A stretch of DNA of 32,659 nt from Solirubrobacterales bacterium (GCA_019694145.1 JAIBCJ010000011.1:1-32659); one strand, 5' to 3'; numbered from the stretch's first letter, positions 8,169 through 16,443 are shown. Notes: a model not told the origin generated them from the sequence alone. Numbers and translations are program-made.

Positions 8169-9034
8169 CCAACGTTGATCAGGCTGTCGGCGTTGGCGGC
8201 GAGCGCAGCGACGATCAGAAGCAGGACCGACGGGACCAGAATCAGGGCGATCACCAGCTGGATCTTCGGCGCGGCCCGGGCGGCCTGTTCCTCGATCGTC
8301 CGTCGCTGATCCTGCCTGAGGGTCGCCGACTGCCTTCGCAGCTGGTCGGCCAGCGGCGAACCGAGCCGGCGCGAGCGTTCCAGGGTCGACACAAACGAGG
8401 TGATCTCGGGACCGCCGACCCGCTGCCTGAGACCTTCCAGTGCCGCCGCCTGGCCGCTACCCCACGCCATGTCGTCCCCGGCCCGGGACATCTCGGCGAT
8501 CAGGGGCCCGCGGCCGGAGCTGGCCAGGTCGAGCAGGCAACCGCCGAGACCGCGACCGGTCTGGACCGAGACCGCCAGCAGGTCGAGCACGTCGGGCAAC
8601 GCGGCGACCATGCCCCGGTGCCGGCGGCTGGCCGTTCGCTCCAGCATGAAGTCGGGCAGGATGAAACCGCCGGCGGCAACCGCGATCAGGATGACCGGAG
8701 CCAGCCTGCCTGGCAGCACGCCGGTGAAAAGCGAACCGAAAAGCATCCCGACCGCGGCGCAGCAACCCTTGGCCAGCAGCACCGACCGCGGCGCCAGTAC
8801 CGCCTCGAGTCCCGCCCGGCGGATGCGGTCGCCCAGTTTGGGGAATTCCCCCGAATCGCCTCCCCCGGACCGGCCGCTCCGGATGCCACGCCCGTCCGCG
8901 ATCTGCCCGGCCGGCCGGGCAGCCGCGGTCGGTCCGTCACCGGAACCTCCTCCCCCTTCCCGCGTGATCTCCCGGAGTCCGAGCGCTCCGAGGATGATCG
9001 CGGCAACCCCGATCAGGGCCGGCAGCAGGCTCAT
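8162..9034 (-). CDS. tadC: Type II secretion system F-family protein, TadC-like
   Basis: Inner-membrane platform protein of the Tad/Flp pilus machine. The 290-residue protein has an N-terminal membrane helix, a low-complexity Gly/Arg-rich loop, two membrane helices around residues 90-130, a T2SSF domain starting at about LPDVLDLLAVSVQTG, and a C-terminal helix before NADSLINVGY. The LDLLAVSVQTG pattern is typical of TadC. ATG start overlaps the tadB stop (ATGA). It is the last gene of the run; no pilin or TadE/F gene is in the window, so the locus is incomplete or its remaining genes are elsewhere. Confidence 0.88.
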   Translation of the reverse strand: MSLLPALIGVAAIILGALGLREITREGGGGSGDGPTAAARPAGQIADGRGIRSGRSGGGDSGEFPKLGDRIRRAGLEAVLAPRSVLLAKGCCAAVGMLFGSLFTGVLPGRLAPVILIAVAAGGFILPDFMLERTASRRHRGMVAALPDVLDLLAVSVQTGRGLGGCLLDLASSGRGPLIAEMSRAGDDMAWGSGQAAALEGLRQRVGGPEITSFVSTLERSRRLGSPLADQLRRQSATLRQDQRRTIEEQAARAAPKIQLVIALILVPSVLLLIVAALAANADSLINVGY

Positions 9035-9951
9035 GTCACACCGATCCGCGCGAGCCTCGAGATCAGGATGAATCCCGCGAGCTGCAGGAGGAGCGAAAGC
9101 CCGACCAGGACCAGGGCCGGCACCGAACCGAGGATCGAGGCGAAGAAGCCCGGTCTGAGCAACTCGGTGAAAAGTGCCGCTCCGAGCGGCATCGCCACCA
9201 CCAGATAGCCGGTGAAGCGGGCCTGGGCGGTAGCCGATCGGGCATCCTCCGCCACCCGGTCGCGCTCCGCGGCTCCCTCGGCGAAGCGGCGAAGGAGCGC
9301 CGCCAGGTCACCGCCGGCCAGTCGCTGGCTGATCAGGGCGGTGGCGAAGGCATCTACCCGCGGCGAGTCAAACCGGGTGGCGAGATTGCGGATCGCGTCC
9401 GTGGTTGGCGCCCCGGCCTCGAGTTCGTACCTCATCGTCTGGAACTCGCTCCGAACCGGACCCTCCAGCGAGGCGGTCGCGGCGACCAGGGCGCCGCGCG
9501 GTGAATGACCGGCGCTGAGGCAATCCGCGATCGCCCGGGAGACCTCCGGCAGGGATTTCTCAACCGACCGCCGGTAGCGCCGGCGCCCCCGGGAGATCAG
9601 CCAGCCGGCCAGCATCGGCGCCGCAACCGCCAGGCCGAAGCCGACCACCGGGCCGGCCAGCCACCAACCGCCGGTGATCGCCGCGAAGCTGAACAGCAGG
9701 GCCAGCCGGAAGCGTTCGTCGGAAGTCGGCAGGTAACCCTCACGCCGGGCCCGTCGAAGCGGTTCGACCGTGGCCGCCAGCCAAGCCCTGAGCCCGGCCC
9801 AGCCGCCGCCCGTTTCTCCCGCGGTCCGGTCGCCTCTTCCCGGACCCTGCCCCTCGTCGACCGGGGTCCGGGTGCCCAGTGCCTCGCCGACGGCAACCAC
9901 AGCAAGCACCGCAGCAATTCCGGCCAGAAAGGCGGGCAGAGCGCCGGTCAC
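9031..9951 (-). CDS. tadB: Type II secretion system F-family protein, TadB-like
   Basis: Second membrane platform protein of the Tad pilus, expected to pair with TadC around the CpaF ATPase. The 306-residue product starts with GTG at 9949-9951, overlapping the cpaF stop by 4 bp (GTGA). The reading frame stays open for about 185 more codons upstream, but that part runs through cpaF in another frame and has no protein character, so I reject the longer start. Features: N-terminal helix, a pair of helices near residues 90-130, a T2SSF domain with SLPEVSRAIADCLSAGHS, and two C-terminal helices. Confidence 0.88.
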   Translation of the reverse strand: MTGALPAFLAGIAAVLAVVAVGEALGTRTPVDEGQGPGRGDRTAGETGGGWAGLRAWLAATVEPLRRARREGYLPTSDERFRLALLFSFAAITGGWWLAGPVVGFGLAVAAPMLAGWLISRGRRRYRRSVEKSLPEVSRAIADCLSAGHSPRGALVAATASLEGPVRSEFQTMRYELEAGAPTTDAIRNLATRFDSPRVDAFATALISQRLAGGDLAALLRRFAEGAAERDRVAEDARSATAQARFTGYLVVAMPLGAALFTELLRPGFFASILGSVPALVLVGLSLLLQLAGFILISRLARIGVT

Positions 9952-11021
9952 TGGCCGACCTGCTCTATTTCGGTGACCTTGCGACCGCCCTCGGCGGTGC
10001 GGGAAATGTGGACTACGAGGTCGATCCCGCGGCGGAGCTGGGCACCGATCACGTTCAGCGGCAACCCGACATCGGCCATCAGGGCGAGGACCTCGATCCG
10101 GGCCAGGGCATCGGTGGCCGAACTGGCGTGAACGGTTGAAAGCGCTCCGTCGTGACCGGTGTTCAAGGCGGTCAGCAGGTCCAGGGCCTCGGCGCCGCGC
10201 ACCTCTCCGATCAGGATCCGGTCGGGTCGCATTCTCAGCGCGTTTCGGAGCAGGTCGCGAATCGTCACTTCGCCGCGGCCCTCGATGCTTGGCGGACGGG
10301 ATTCGAGCCGGACCACATGGGGTTGCGCGAGGCTGAGCTCGGCCGCGTCCTCGATCGTCACGATCCGTTCGGCGGCATCGATGAATCCCGACAGGGCATT
10401 CAGCAGCGTGGTCTTGCCGGAACCGGTGCCGCCGCTGATCAGGATGCTGCGACGCGCCGCCACCTCGCGACCCAGCCGCTCCGCCTGCCCGGCGCTCAGG
10501 GTTCCCCACTGAACCAGGTCGTCAACCGTGGGCCGCCGCCCGGGAAAGCGGCGGATCGAAACCGCCGGCCCGTCGACCGCCAGCGGCGGGATCACGACGT
10601 TCACCCGTGAACCGTCCGGCAGCCGTGCATCGGCCATCGGGCTGAGCTCGTCGACCCGCCTGCCGAGCGGGGCGAGGATCCGCTCGATCGTGTTCCGAAG
10701 CTGTTCCTCGTCTTCGAACCTGACCCCGGCCGGTTCGATCTTTCCGCCCCGTTCAACGTAGACGAGGTCCGGCCCGTTGACCATGACTTCCTCGACGCTG
10801 CCGTCATCAAGGAGAACCTCCAACGGCCCCAGGCCGGATGCCTCACGGAGGATCCGCTCGACCAGATCCTCCTGCGCCGCTTCGGAGAGCATCACCGCCC
10901 GGGCTTCGACCGCATGCCGGATCGCCTGCTCGATTCCTTCCTGATCTGTGCCGGCACCGGCCCGGCGCCGCTCAATCAGACCGGCCCGGATCTCGGCCGC
11001 CAGCCTCCCCCGGTCATCCAT
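9948..11021 (-). CDS. cpaF: Tad pilus assembly ATPase CpaF (TadA)
   Basis: Cytoplasmic hexameric ATPase powering Tad/Flp pilus extension. With the ATG at 11019-11021, one base after the cpaB stop, it is 357 residues long. It shows an N-terminal domain with [19 protein letters not shown], the Walker A motif GGTGSGKT at 197-204, the Asp-box acidic residues in [10 protein letters not shown], a Walker B-like RILIGEVRG near 268-276, and the His-box [14 protein letters not shown]. All are normal for the secretion-ATPase superfamily. An in-frame upstream ATG at 11078 would add 19 residues overlapping cpaB and is less likely. Confidence 0.95.
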   Translation of the reverse strand: MDDRGRLAAEIRAGLIERRRAGAGTDQEGIEQAIRHAVEARAVMLSEAAQEDLVERILREASGLGPLEVLLDDGSVEEVMVNGPDLVYVERGGKIEPAGVRFEDEEQLRNTIERILAPLGRRVDELSPMADARLPDGSRVNVVIPPLAVDGPAVSIRRFPGRRPTVDDLVQWGTLSAGQAERLGREVAARRSILISGGTGSGKTTLLNALSGFIDAAERIVTIEDAAELSLAQPHVVRLESRPPSIEGRGEVTIRDLLRNALRMRPDRILIGEVRGAEALDLLTALNTGHDGALSTVHASSATDALARIEVLALMADVGLPLNVIGAQLRRGIDLVVHISRTAEGGRKVTEIEQVGQ

Positions 11022-11022
11022 C

Positions 11023-11664
11023 TCAGGGCCCCGCCGGTGGCAGCACGGTAATTCGCCGGGCGAAGGTCTGCGCGTCAACCAGGCGAATCGCTTCGCCCCG
11101 GGTCAGCCCCAGGGTCACCTCGGTCAGTCCCGGGCCAGCCTCGCTCTGACCGGTCCGGCCGATCGAGATCAAAGGGACCCGTCGCGCCGCGACCAGGGTC
11201 CGGCCTCCACCCCGGTCGTTATCGGTCGTGACCAGAACGTCAACCTTTCCGCCCCCGCTCAGGGCCCCGGCTCCTGCCACCGATATCTCGACCGCATGCC
11301 GGCCGTGACCGAGCGGCCTGCGTTTCGGCCGGTCGCTGCCCGGCACCATCAGCCCGGGCCCGGTCAGGTAGCTGCCGGCCGGCATCGGCCCGACCGGTTC
11401 CAGGCCAACAGCCCGGGTCGGATCACCCAGCGCTTCCGCCGGTACGAAACGTGCCGGCACCTGCCGGATCTCGAAACTAGCCGCCGCCACTTTCGGTGAG
11501 ATCACCTGCCCGGGAGCGAGACCGCGGGTCAGGACCACGACCGGCCTCAGCTCGCCGTAGCTCTCGGCGACCGAGGAGGAGTACCCGCCGACCAGGCTCA
11601 CCGCGAGGATTCCGGCACCGGCGGCGGCCAGAAGCATCAGCGTTGCCCGCCGGCGCCGGCCCAT
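11023..11664 (-). CDS. cpaB: Flp pilus assembly protein CpaB/RcpC-like, SAF domain
   Basis: A 213-residue protein with an Arg-rich N-terminus, one membrane helix (about residues 7-28) and an extracytoplasmic SAF/beta-clip domain with VVVLTRGLAPGQVIS, the usual hallmark of CpaB. The later part resembles the RcpC domain, including VDVLVT. Its role is in pilus assembly on the outer face of the membrane. In other species it is placed between pilin or prepilin peptidase genes and cpaE/cpaF; here cpaF follows directly and a two-component pair precedes. Confidence 0.85.
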   Translation of the reverse strand: MGRRRRATLMLLAAAGAGILAVSLVGGYSSSVAESYGELRPVVVLTRGLAPGQVISPKVAAASFEIRQVPARFVPAEALGDPTRAVGLEPVGPMPAGSYLTGPGLMVPGSDRPKRRPLGHGRHAVEISVAGAGALSGGGKVDVLVTTDNDRGGGRTLVAARRVPLISIGRTGQSEAGPGLTEVTLGLTRGEAIRLVDAQTFARRITVLPPAGP

Positions 11665-11670
11665 CCCGGT

Positions 11671-12426
11671 TCAGGCCTCGGTCCCGACCAGCCCCGGTGC
11701 CGGAGCCGGGGCCCGGGTCGCGCAGGGCAGGGTCAGGGTCGCGGTTGAACCGGACTCATCCAGGTTGATCTCGAAGCGGCCGGCATGTTCACGGGCGGCC
11801 TCCCGGACCACCGGCAACCCGTGGCCGTGCCGGTCCTTGCCACGCAGCCTCGCGATCACTTCGGCCGGGCTGCCGGAGCGTCCCGCGGCACGGTGGGCCT
11901 TGCCGTTGTCGGTGACCTCCAGCCGCAGCCGCTTGCCGATCACCAGGGCACGCACCACGATCCGCGGCCCACCGTGCTCGATCGCGTTGACGATCAGGTT
12001 CTCGATCGCCGCCGAGAGCGCGGCCGGATCCCCGGTCACCAATGCCTCCGGTCCGGTCCAGCGCATTTCGATCCCGCCTCCGGCCATCCGGGCCCGTGAC
12101 TGCCAGCGCCGCACACAGGCCTCGGTCATCAACCGGCAGGCGATCGGCTCGGGCCTCGGCCGGTCGGGTGCACCGCCGTTGATCTGCCGATCGACCTCGC
12201 CAAGCGCCTGGATTGCCTGCCAGACCGGCAGCACCGGGGTCATCCGGCCCGGCCCCGCCGGCAGGGAGAGCGCGATCGCCTGGAGCGGCCGCCGGGCTTC
12301 ATGGAGCGCCCGATTGACGAGGACGCGGCGATGGGCCAGCCAGGCTTCCCGCCCGGCAAGTACAAAGAGCGCGGCCAGCAGGGGGATCAGGTCGGCAAGT
12401 CCAATACTCACTTCAGCACCCCTCAC
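11671..12426 (-). CDS. Compact membrane-anchored sensor histidine kinase
   Basis: A 251-residue kinase with one short N-terminal membrane helix (about residues 9-25) and no sensory domain. The phospho-acceptor region shows LHEARRPLQAI with His42. The ATPase domain has the N box IENLIVNAIEHG (Asn143), the G1 box VTDNG (Asp173) and the G2 box GHGLPVV near 201. The start is a GTG overlapping the response-regulator stop by 4 bp; a second GTG 15 bases downstream is also possible. It is cotranscribed with the regulator before it and cpaB after it. Lack of a sensor domain suggests it reads the membrane state or a partner protein, possibly the pilus machinery. Confidence 0.85.
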   Translation of the reverse strand: MRGAEVSIGLADLIPLLAALFVLAGREAWLAHRRVLVNRALHEARRPLQAIALSLPAGPGRMTPVLPVWQAIQALGEVDRQINGGAPDRPRPEPIACRLMTEACVRRWQSRARMAGGGIEMRWTGPEALVTGDPAALSAAIENLIVNAIEHGGPRIVVRALVIGKRLRLEVTDNGKAHRAAGRSGSPAEVIARLRGKDRHGHGLPVVREAAREHAGRFEINLDESGSTATLTLPCATRAPAPAPGLVGTEA

Positions 12427-13133
12427 GGACCCACGAGCCGGTAGCCGACTCCCCAGCAGTTGACCACGTAACGGCCGTGCTTCGGATCGAGCTTCTTCCG
12501 CAGCCGGCTGCAGTGCGCTTCGAGGGTCCGGGTGTGCCCGGAGGAGCGGTATCCCCAGACCTCCTGCAGCAGTTCCTCCTTCGAGAAGACCCGGCTCGGT
12601 TCGTTGGCGAGGATCTTCAGCAGCGCGTACTCCTTCATCGAAAGTCGCAGGTAGCGGCCACCCACCCGGACCGTGTGCTCGACGTCGTTGATCTCGATTT
12701 CCCCGACCTGAACGAGGGAATGGCTGCGCCGCCGGCGCCGCAGCACCGAATTGATCCGGGCCAGCAGTTCGCCGTAGCTGAAGGGCTTCTGGACGTAATC
12801 GTCCGCCCCTTCGCTGAGGCCGCGCACCCGGTCGCGCTCTGTGCTGCGGCCGCTGACGATGATCACCCCGATTCCCGGATCGACCCGGTTCACGGTCCGG
12901 TCCGGATTGCGGATCTCGCGCAGCAGGTCGAGCCCGGCCGCGTCGGGCAAACCAAGGTCGAGCAGCATCAGGTCCGGGTCGTTGTAGAGGCAGAGCCGCA
13001 TCGCATCGGCGGCGCTCGGCGCAGCCAGGACCGAGAAACGGTCGGCGGTCAGGTGTTCGCAGAGCAGTTCGAGGGTCGGCTGGTCGTCCTCGCAGACGAC
13101 GATCCGGGCGATCCCTTCCCGCACCGGAAGCAT
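12423..13133 (-). CDS. OmpR/PhoB-family response regulator
   Basis: A 236-residue regulator with an N-terminal receiver domain (acidic pocket EDD at 15-17, phospho-acceptor Asp59 in LMLLDLGLP, Ser94, Lys116 in VQKPF) and a C-terminal winged-helix DNA-binding domain ending in RYVVNCWGVGYRLVGP. The ATG at 13131-13133 shares one base with the upstream DUF192 stop; the open frame extends further upstream through DUF192 but that part is not protein-like. Partner kinase is the next gene. It probably controls the pilus operon or a wider surface programme; no specific operator could be identified. Confidence 0.93.
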   Translation of the reverse strand: MLPVREGIARIVVCEDDQPTLELLCEHLTADRFSVLAAPSAADAMRLCLYNDPDLMLLDLGLPDAAGLDLLREIRNPDRTVNRVDPGIGVIIVSGRSTERDRVRGLSEGADDYVQKPFSYGELLARINSVLRRRRRSHSLVQVGEIEINDVEHTVRVGGRYLRLSMKEYALLKILANEPSRVFSKEELLQEVWGYRSSGHTRTLEAHCSRLRKKLDPKHGRYVVNCWGVGYRLVGP

Positions 13134-13558
13134 CAGCCCCGCCCCTGCCCCGGGTCGCCGGGCCCGTCCGGCTCGGCGGTACCCGGCTCTCCGCCAGATC
13201 CCGCGCCGGTTGCCCCCTCCCACTTCTCCAGGTCCCAGTCCGAGGGAAGTTCCAGCACCGCCGCGGCTTCCGGCACCCGCACCCGGTGGCCCGGCCCGAC
13301 CTCCCGCACCGCGATCAGCGGCTGGCAGTCCGGCCCGAGAAAGAGCAGGTCCAGCGGAAACCGCATGCCGTAGGTGTGGACCGAACGGCACCGGGGAATC
13401 AGCAGACCTTCCGGCGCCCGGTGCCGGTCCAGCAAAGCCAGGCCCAGAAGCCGCGACACCGGGTCACGGGCCACCATCACCTCGAAGCCGTGAACCCTCC
13501 GCCGTTCAAGTCGCCGGAAACGCCTCGCCGGCCGCGTGATATCCGCACCAATCGCCAT
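13133..13558 (-). CDS. DUF192 domain protein
   Basis: A 141-residue protein. Residues about 25-115 match the DUF192 pattern: ARDPVSRLLGLALLD, GLLIPRCRSVHTYGMRFPLDLLFL, and a late RVPEAAAVLELP. The last 30 residues are low-complexity Gly/Pro/Asp. No signal peptide is visible. DUF192 function is unknown. In many actinobacteria such genes lie beside Tad pilus genes, and here it is the first gene of the coupled pilus-regulator run, so it likely works in the same pathway. Confidence 0.8.
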   Translation of the reverse strand: MAIGADITRPARRFRRLERRRVHGFEVMVARDPVSRLLGLALLDRHRAPEGLLIPRCRSVHTYGMRFPLDLLFLGPDCQPLIAVREVGPGHRVRVPEAAAVLELPSDWDLEKWEGATGAGSGGEPGTAEPDGPGDPGQGRG

Positions 13559-13710
13559 GCCCCTCTAAGGCACGGGCACAGGAAACTCTCCCCCGCAGAA
13601 CCGGATCGGCTCTGCAACGAGTCTTTCGGGGTGCAACCGCCCGTTCAGGTCCGGCGGTGCCAAGTCCCTAAAGGCAGCCTCAAGGCATGATGCCCGGGCA
13701 CCCAAGGACC
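13559..13710. other. Divergent intergenic region with strong inverted repeats
   Basis: Gap between the DUF192 gene (minus) and an unidentified gene (plus), expected to hold both promoters. It contains several stem-forming segments: GCAGAACC/GGCTCTGC at 13596-13616, ACCGCC/GGCGGT at 13637-13658, and GGCATG/CATGCC at 13684-13715 around the palindrome TGCCCGGGCA. Density of stems is higher than in other gaps here. It matches no riboswitch or RNA class that I can recognise. Confidence 0.4.
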
Positions 13711-14205
13711 ATGCCGCGGGTGCTCAAGGCTTCAACCGTGGAAAGTAAAAAGACCCGCAGAGGAAACTACGAGTCGGGCACTGACTATGTGCTCGAGTAC
13801 GGCAATCTCAGGTTCTCGTTCAACGAACGGGACTTCAGCCAGAGAGTCGAACAGGCCGCAGTGCGGCTCGGTTTCGTGACTCCCGGCCTGACCTTCGCCG
13901 AGCTCAATGACCTGCTCCATCTGGCCGTTTCCGGCGAGATCGAGGAGCCGAGCTCGGAGTTGGGCATCCACGTCACCCATCACTGGGAGGACCTGACCGG
14001 ACCCGGCAACCAGAGTTTCGTCCACTGGCTGCGCCGGCTCGTCTTCCGCGGCGCCTGGCTCGACCAGCGGGTCAAGGAAGGCGAACTGGACATCGCCTTC
14101 GACGAGGGCCGCCAGACCTTCGGCTACATTCAGCCCGACCGCGGCCCCGAGATGATCGAGCTGGCCAAAGAGCCGAGCTGGCGCCGCGTCGCCTTCCGCC
14201 GATAG
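13687..14205 (+). CDS. Hypothetical protein
   Basis: A soluble protein of up to 172 residues that I do not recognise. No membrane segment or signal peptide; overall charged, with a well-ordered composition, for example LEYGNLRFSFNERDFSQRV and HWLRRLVFRGAWLDQRV. The start is uncertain: ATG at 13687 or 13690, ATG at 13711, or GTG at 13738 all lie in frame, and the first two fall inside an inverted repeat, so one of the later starts may be the true one. It stands alone on the plus strand between two minus-strand blocks and ends 14 nt before repeat copy B. Confidence 0.65.
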   Translation: MMPGHPRTMPRVLKASTVESKKTRRGNYESGTDYVLEYGNLRFSFNERDFSQRVEQAAVRLGFVTPGLTFAELNDLLHLAVSGEIEEPSSELGIHVTHHWEDLTGPGNQSFVHWLRRLVFRGAWLDQRVKEGELDIAFDEGRQTFGYIQPDRGPEMIELAKEPSWRRVAFRR

Positions 14206-14219
14206 AGAACTTCAAGTCG

Positions 14220-14292
14220 GGCGGGGTCCGACCCGCCCTCCATTCTGGACCCGCCCCTCCCATTCGCACAAAACGATGGTTGGGAGGGGCTC
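14220..14292. repeat. Two-hairpin intergenic repeat, copy B
   Basis: Second copy of the 73-bp element at 777-849, again starting a few bases (3 nt) after a minus-strand stop codon, here rho. Hairpin 1 is GGCGGG at 14220-14225 with CCCGCC at 14232-14237. Hairpin 2 has arms 14253-14265 and 14278-14290. Compared with copy A, two pairs of hairpin 2 differ on both sides and stay paired (T-A to C-G and T-A to A-T). It lies between convergent genes, so it could also act as a bidirectional terminator, though it lacks a U-run. Confidence 0.7.
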
Positions 14293-14295
14293 TAG

Positions 14296-15705
14296 CTACA
14301 GGTTCTTCAGCAGTTCTTCGTTGCTTGGGGAGCTCTTGATCAGCTCGGCCAGGCGATTGGCGGCCGGGACCGGTTCCAGGTCCTTCAGTTCAGCCCGGAG
14401 GCGTCGCACCGCGTCCACCTGTTCCTGGTCCAGTACCGACTCCTGACCGGAAACGGCGCAGGCGGTGACGTCCAGTGACGGCTCCACCCCGGCCGAAGCC
14501 AGCGAGGCATCGAGACGGATGGTTGCGTTCTCGGTCGTGTGGACCGCGTCCATCACGTCCTGGTCGCCGGGCGAGCCCCAGAGGGCGGTGGCGATCACGG
14601 TGACCGAGCCGGCACCTTCCTCTTCCAGTTCGCGACCGGCCCCGAAGAAGGGCTTGACCGCTCCGGCCTCGCCGTAGGCGTTGCCGAGCCGGGTCAGCGA
14701 GTCGACGATGATCACGACGTCGTTGCCGGCCTCGGCCTGGCGCTTGACCTTGGCCAGAATCCGCTCGGCGGTCCGAACCTGCTCGTGGGCACCGAGGTCG
14801 GCGGGCGCGGCGGCGATCTCGACCTCCGGCACCTCGCGGGACCAGGCGGTCACCTCTTCCGGCCGCTCGTCGACCAGGAGCACGATGATCTCGGCTTCGT
14901 CACCGGCACCGCGGGCGATCGCCTTGGCCAGCGACCGCAGGAAGCTGGTCCGGCCGGAACGCGGCTGGGCCTCGACCAGCACCCGCTGGCCGAAGGCCAG
15001 CGGAGCGAGCAGGTCAACCGAGCGGGCGAGGATGTCATCGGCGTCGCCGCTCAACGGCATGTGCCGATGCGGAGCAACGGGGGTCAGACTCTCGAAGCGG
15101 GGGGAGCGCTCGTCCACCGGCGGCTCGCCGTTGACCTTCTCGACCCGGACCAGTGAAGGCCGGCGCTCGCCACGGCGGGCCGGGCGGACCGGACCGCTGA
15201 CTTCGTCGCCGGAGCGGAGTTCGCAACGGCGGATCTGGGCAGGCGAGACGTAGATCCCGGCCGAGGGACCATCGTCGGAGCGGATGATGCCGCTGCCACG
15301 CGGCAGTACGTCGAGCACCCCGGTGATTTCGCTGAGTTCAGCTTCCGCTTCCTCTTCGCGGCCTTCGGAATCCTCACGGCCGTCACCGCCCTCCCGGTCG
15401 CCGCGGCCATTCTTGCGGTCACGGTCCCCGCCGCCGCGCCGTTCACGGTCACTGCGAGGCTCGCGGTCTCCGCGGCCACGACCGCGGTCCCGGCCACCCC
15501 GGCGACGCGATCCGCGGTCGGATTCGGAGCTGCCGGAATCGCCGGAAGCGTCACCCGCAGTGGCATCTTCGGCCCCGGCAGCGCCATCGGCGTCACCGAG
15601 CTTCTCGGCCAGCTCGTCCTTGCGCAGGAGCCGGAATTTCTCGATACCTGCCTTCGCGGCGAGCTCGTGGAGCTCGGCCAGCGACTTCGATTTCAGATCG
15701 GACAT
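14296..15705 (-). CDS. rho: Divergent transcription termination factor Rho
   Basis: Hexameric RNA-dependent ATPase family that releases transcripts. With the ATG at 15703-15705 it has 469 residues. Domain order: Rho N-terminal helix bundle (6-36), an Arg/Gly/Asp/Glu-rich disordered insertion (about 45-122) as in actinobacterial Rho, the primary RNA-binding OB fold (126-195, with GIYVSPAQIRRCELRSGDEVSG), and the RecA-like ATPase domain. The ATPase part is abnormal: the P-loop reads QPRSGRTS (247-254), with Arg252 where Rho has the ATP-binding lysine; the SGK-GG-D R-loop segment is missing between LTRLGNAYG and KPFFGA; and the arginine-finger region reads LDASLASAG where Rho normally has LxRxxxxKR. 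DERPEEVT and VDSLTRL are kept. It may be a degenerate paralogue or a non-processive Rho. An in-frame start 30 bases upstream is less likely because it overlaps the preceding gene. Confidence 0.88.
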   Translation of the reverse strand: MSDLKSKSLAELHELAAKAGIEKFRLLRKDELAEKLGDADGAAGAEDATAGDASGDSGSSESDRGSRRRGGRDRGRGRGDREPRSDRERRGGGDRDRKNGRGDREGGDGREDSEGREEEAEAELSEITGVLDVLPRGSGIIRSDDGPSAGIYVSPAQIRRCELRSGDEVSGPVRPARRGERRPSLVRVEKVNGEPPVDERSPRFESLTPVAPHRHMPLSGDADDILARSVDLLAPLAFGQRVLVEAQPRSGRTSFLRSLAKAIARGAGDEAEIIVLLVDERPEEVTAWSREVPEVEIAAAPADLGAHEQVRTAERILAKVKRQAEAGNDVVIIVDSLTRLGNAYGEAGAVKPFFGAGRELEEEGAGSVTVIATALWGSPGDQDVMDAVHTTENATIRLDASLASAGVEPSLDVTACAVSGQESVLDQEQVDAVRRLRAELKDLEPVPAANRLAELIKSSPSNEELLKNL

Positions 15706-15706
15706 G

Positions 15707-16393
15707 TCAGCCTTTGTCGGCAGCGACCAGGCCACCCAGCCACTCGCCGAACTCGGGGCGGCTCTTCCAGTCCTCTTCGAACTTGGCAGCGCCCTCGGTG
15801 GTGAGCGGGTGGTTCAGCATCTGGTGGAAGACCTTGGCCGGCACGGTGGCGATGTCACAGCCGAGCGATGCCGCGACGACCATGTGCTCGGGATGCCGGA
15901 TCGAGGCGGCCAGCACCTTCGAATCGAGGTCGCGGGCACGCAGCACGTCGCAGATCTCTTCCAGCACCTTGGCCGAATCAACCGAGATGTCGTCGAGCCT
16001 GCCCATGAAGCAGGAGACGAACGTTGCGCCGGCCGAGGCGGCCAGCAGGGCCTGGTTCGGCGAGAAGACGAGGGTCATGTTGACCATCGCGCCGTCATCG
16101 GTCAGCGCCCGCGTGGCCTTGAGGCCTTCGGGGCCGAACGGGACCTTGACCGTCACGTGTTCGTGGAGTTTGCGCAGAGCCTGGCCCTCGGCGATCATCC
16201 CCTCGGCGTCAGGGGAGACAACTTCGGCAGAGGTGGGTCCGTTGACCAGGTTGGCGATCTTGCGGATGATGTCACCGGGTTCACCGTCTTCCTTGGCGAG
16301 CAGGGAGGGATTGGTGGTCGCGCCACTGAGCACGCCCCAGGCGGCAATCTCCTCGACCTCGGATACGGCACCGGTGTCAATGAAAAGTTCCAT
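15707..16393 (-). CDS. Transaldolase, short TalC/fructose-6-phosphate aldolase type
   Basis: Cytoplasmic class I aldolase fold of 228 residues, the size of the short TalC/FSA subfamily. It starts MELFIDTG, then GATTNPSLLAKE, the Schiff-base lysine Lys83 in VTVKVPFG, GLKATRAL, and a late segment with SIRHPEHMVVAASLGCDIATVP. Transaldolase and fructose-6-phosphate aldolase activities cannot be separated from sequence alone at this level. An in-frame ATG 99 bases upstream would add a tail without homology. Its stop lies one base before the rho start, so the two are likely cotranscribed, after glpD with a 50-bp gap. Confidence 0.9.
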   Translation of the reverse strand: MELFIDTGAVSEVEEIAAWGVLSGATTNPSLLAKEDGEPGDIIRKIANLVNGPTSAEVVSPDAEGMIAEGQALRKLHEHVTVKVPFGPEGLKATRALTDDGAMVNMTLVFSPNQALLAASAGATFVSCFMGRLDDISVDSAKVLEEICDVLRARDLDSKVLAASIRHPEHMVVAASLGCDIATVPAKVFHQMLNHPLTTEGAAKFEEDWKSRPEFGEWLGGLVAADKG

Positions 16394-16443
16394 CGCCCCA
16401 TGGTATTGAGTCGAGCCCGCGGAGCCCGGCCCGATCAGAAGTT

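Noticed and set aside
9952..10509. 185-codon N-terminal extension of tadB
   Set aside because: It overlaps cpaF in another frame with Arg/Pro-rich composition. The GTG overlapping the cpaF stop gives a normal TadB length.
13645..13715. Fragments resembling 4.5S SRP RNA (TCAGGTCCGG, then GCAGCC and AAGGCA)
   Set aside because: The GGAAGGA apical loop is missing and the segment around TCAGGTCCGG pairs as CCGCC/GGCGG instead, so the SRP hairpin cannot form.
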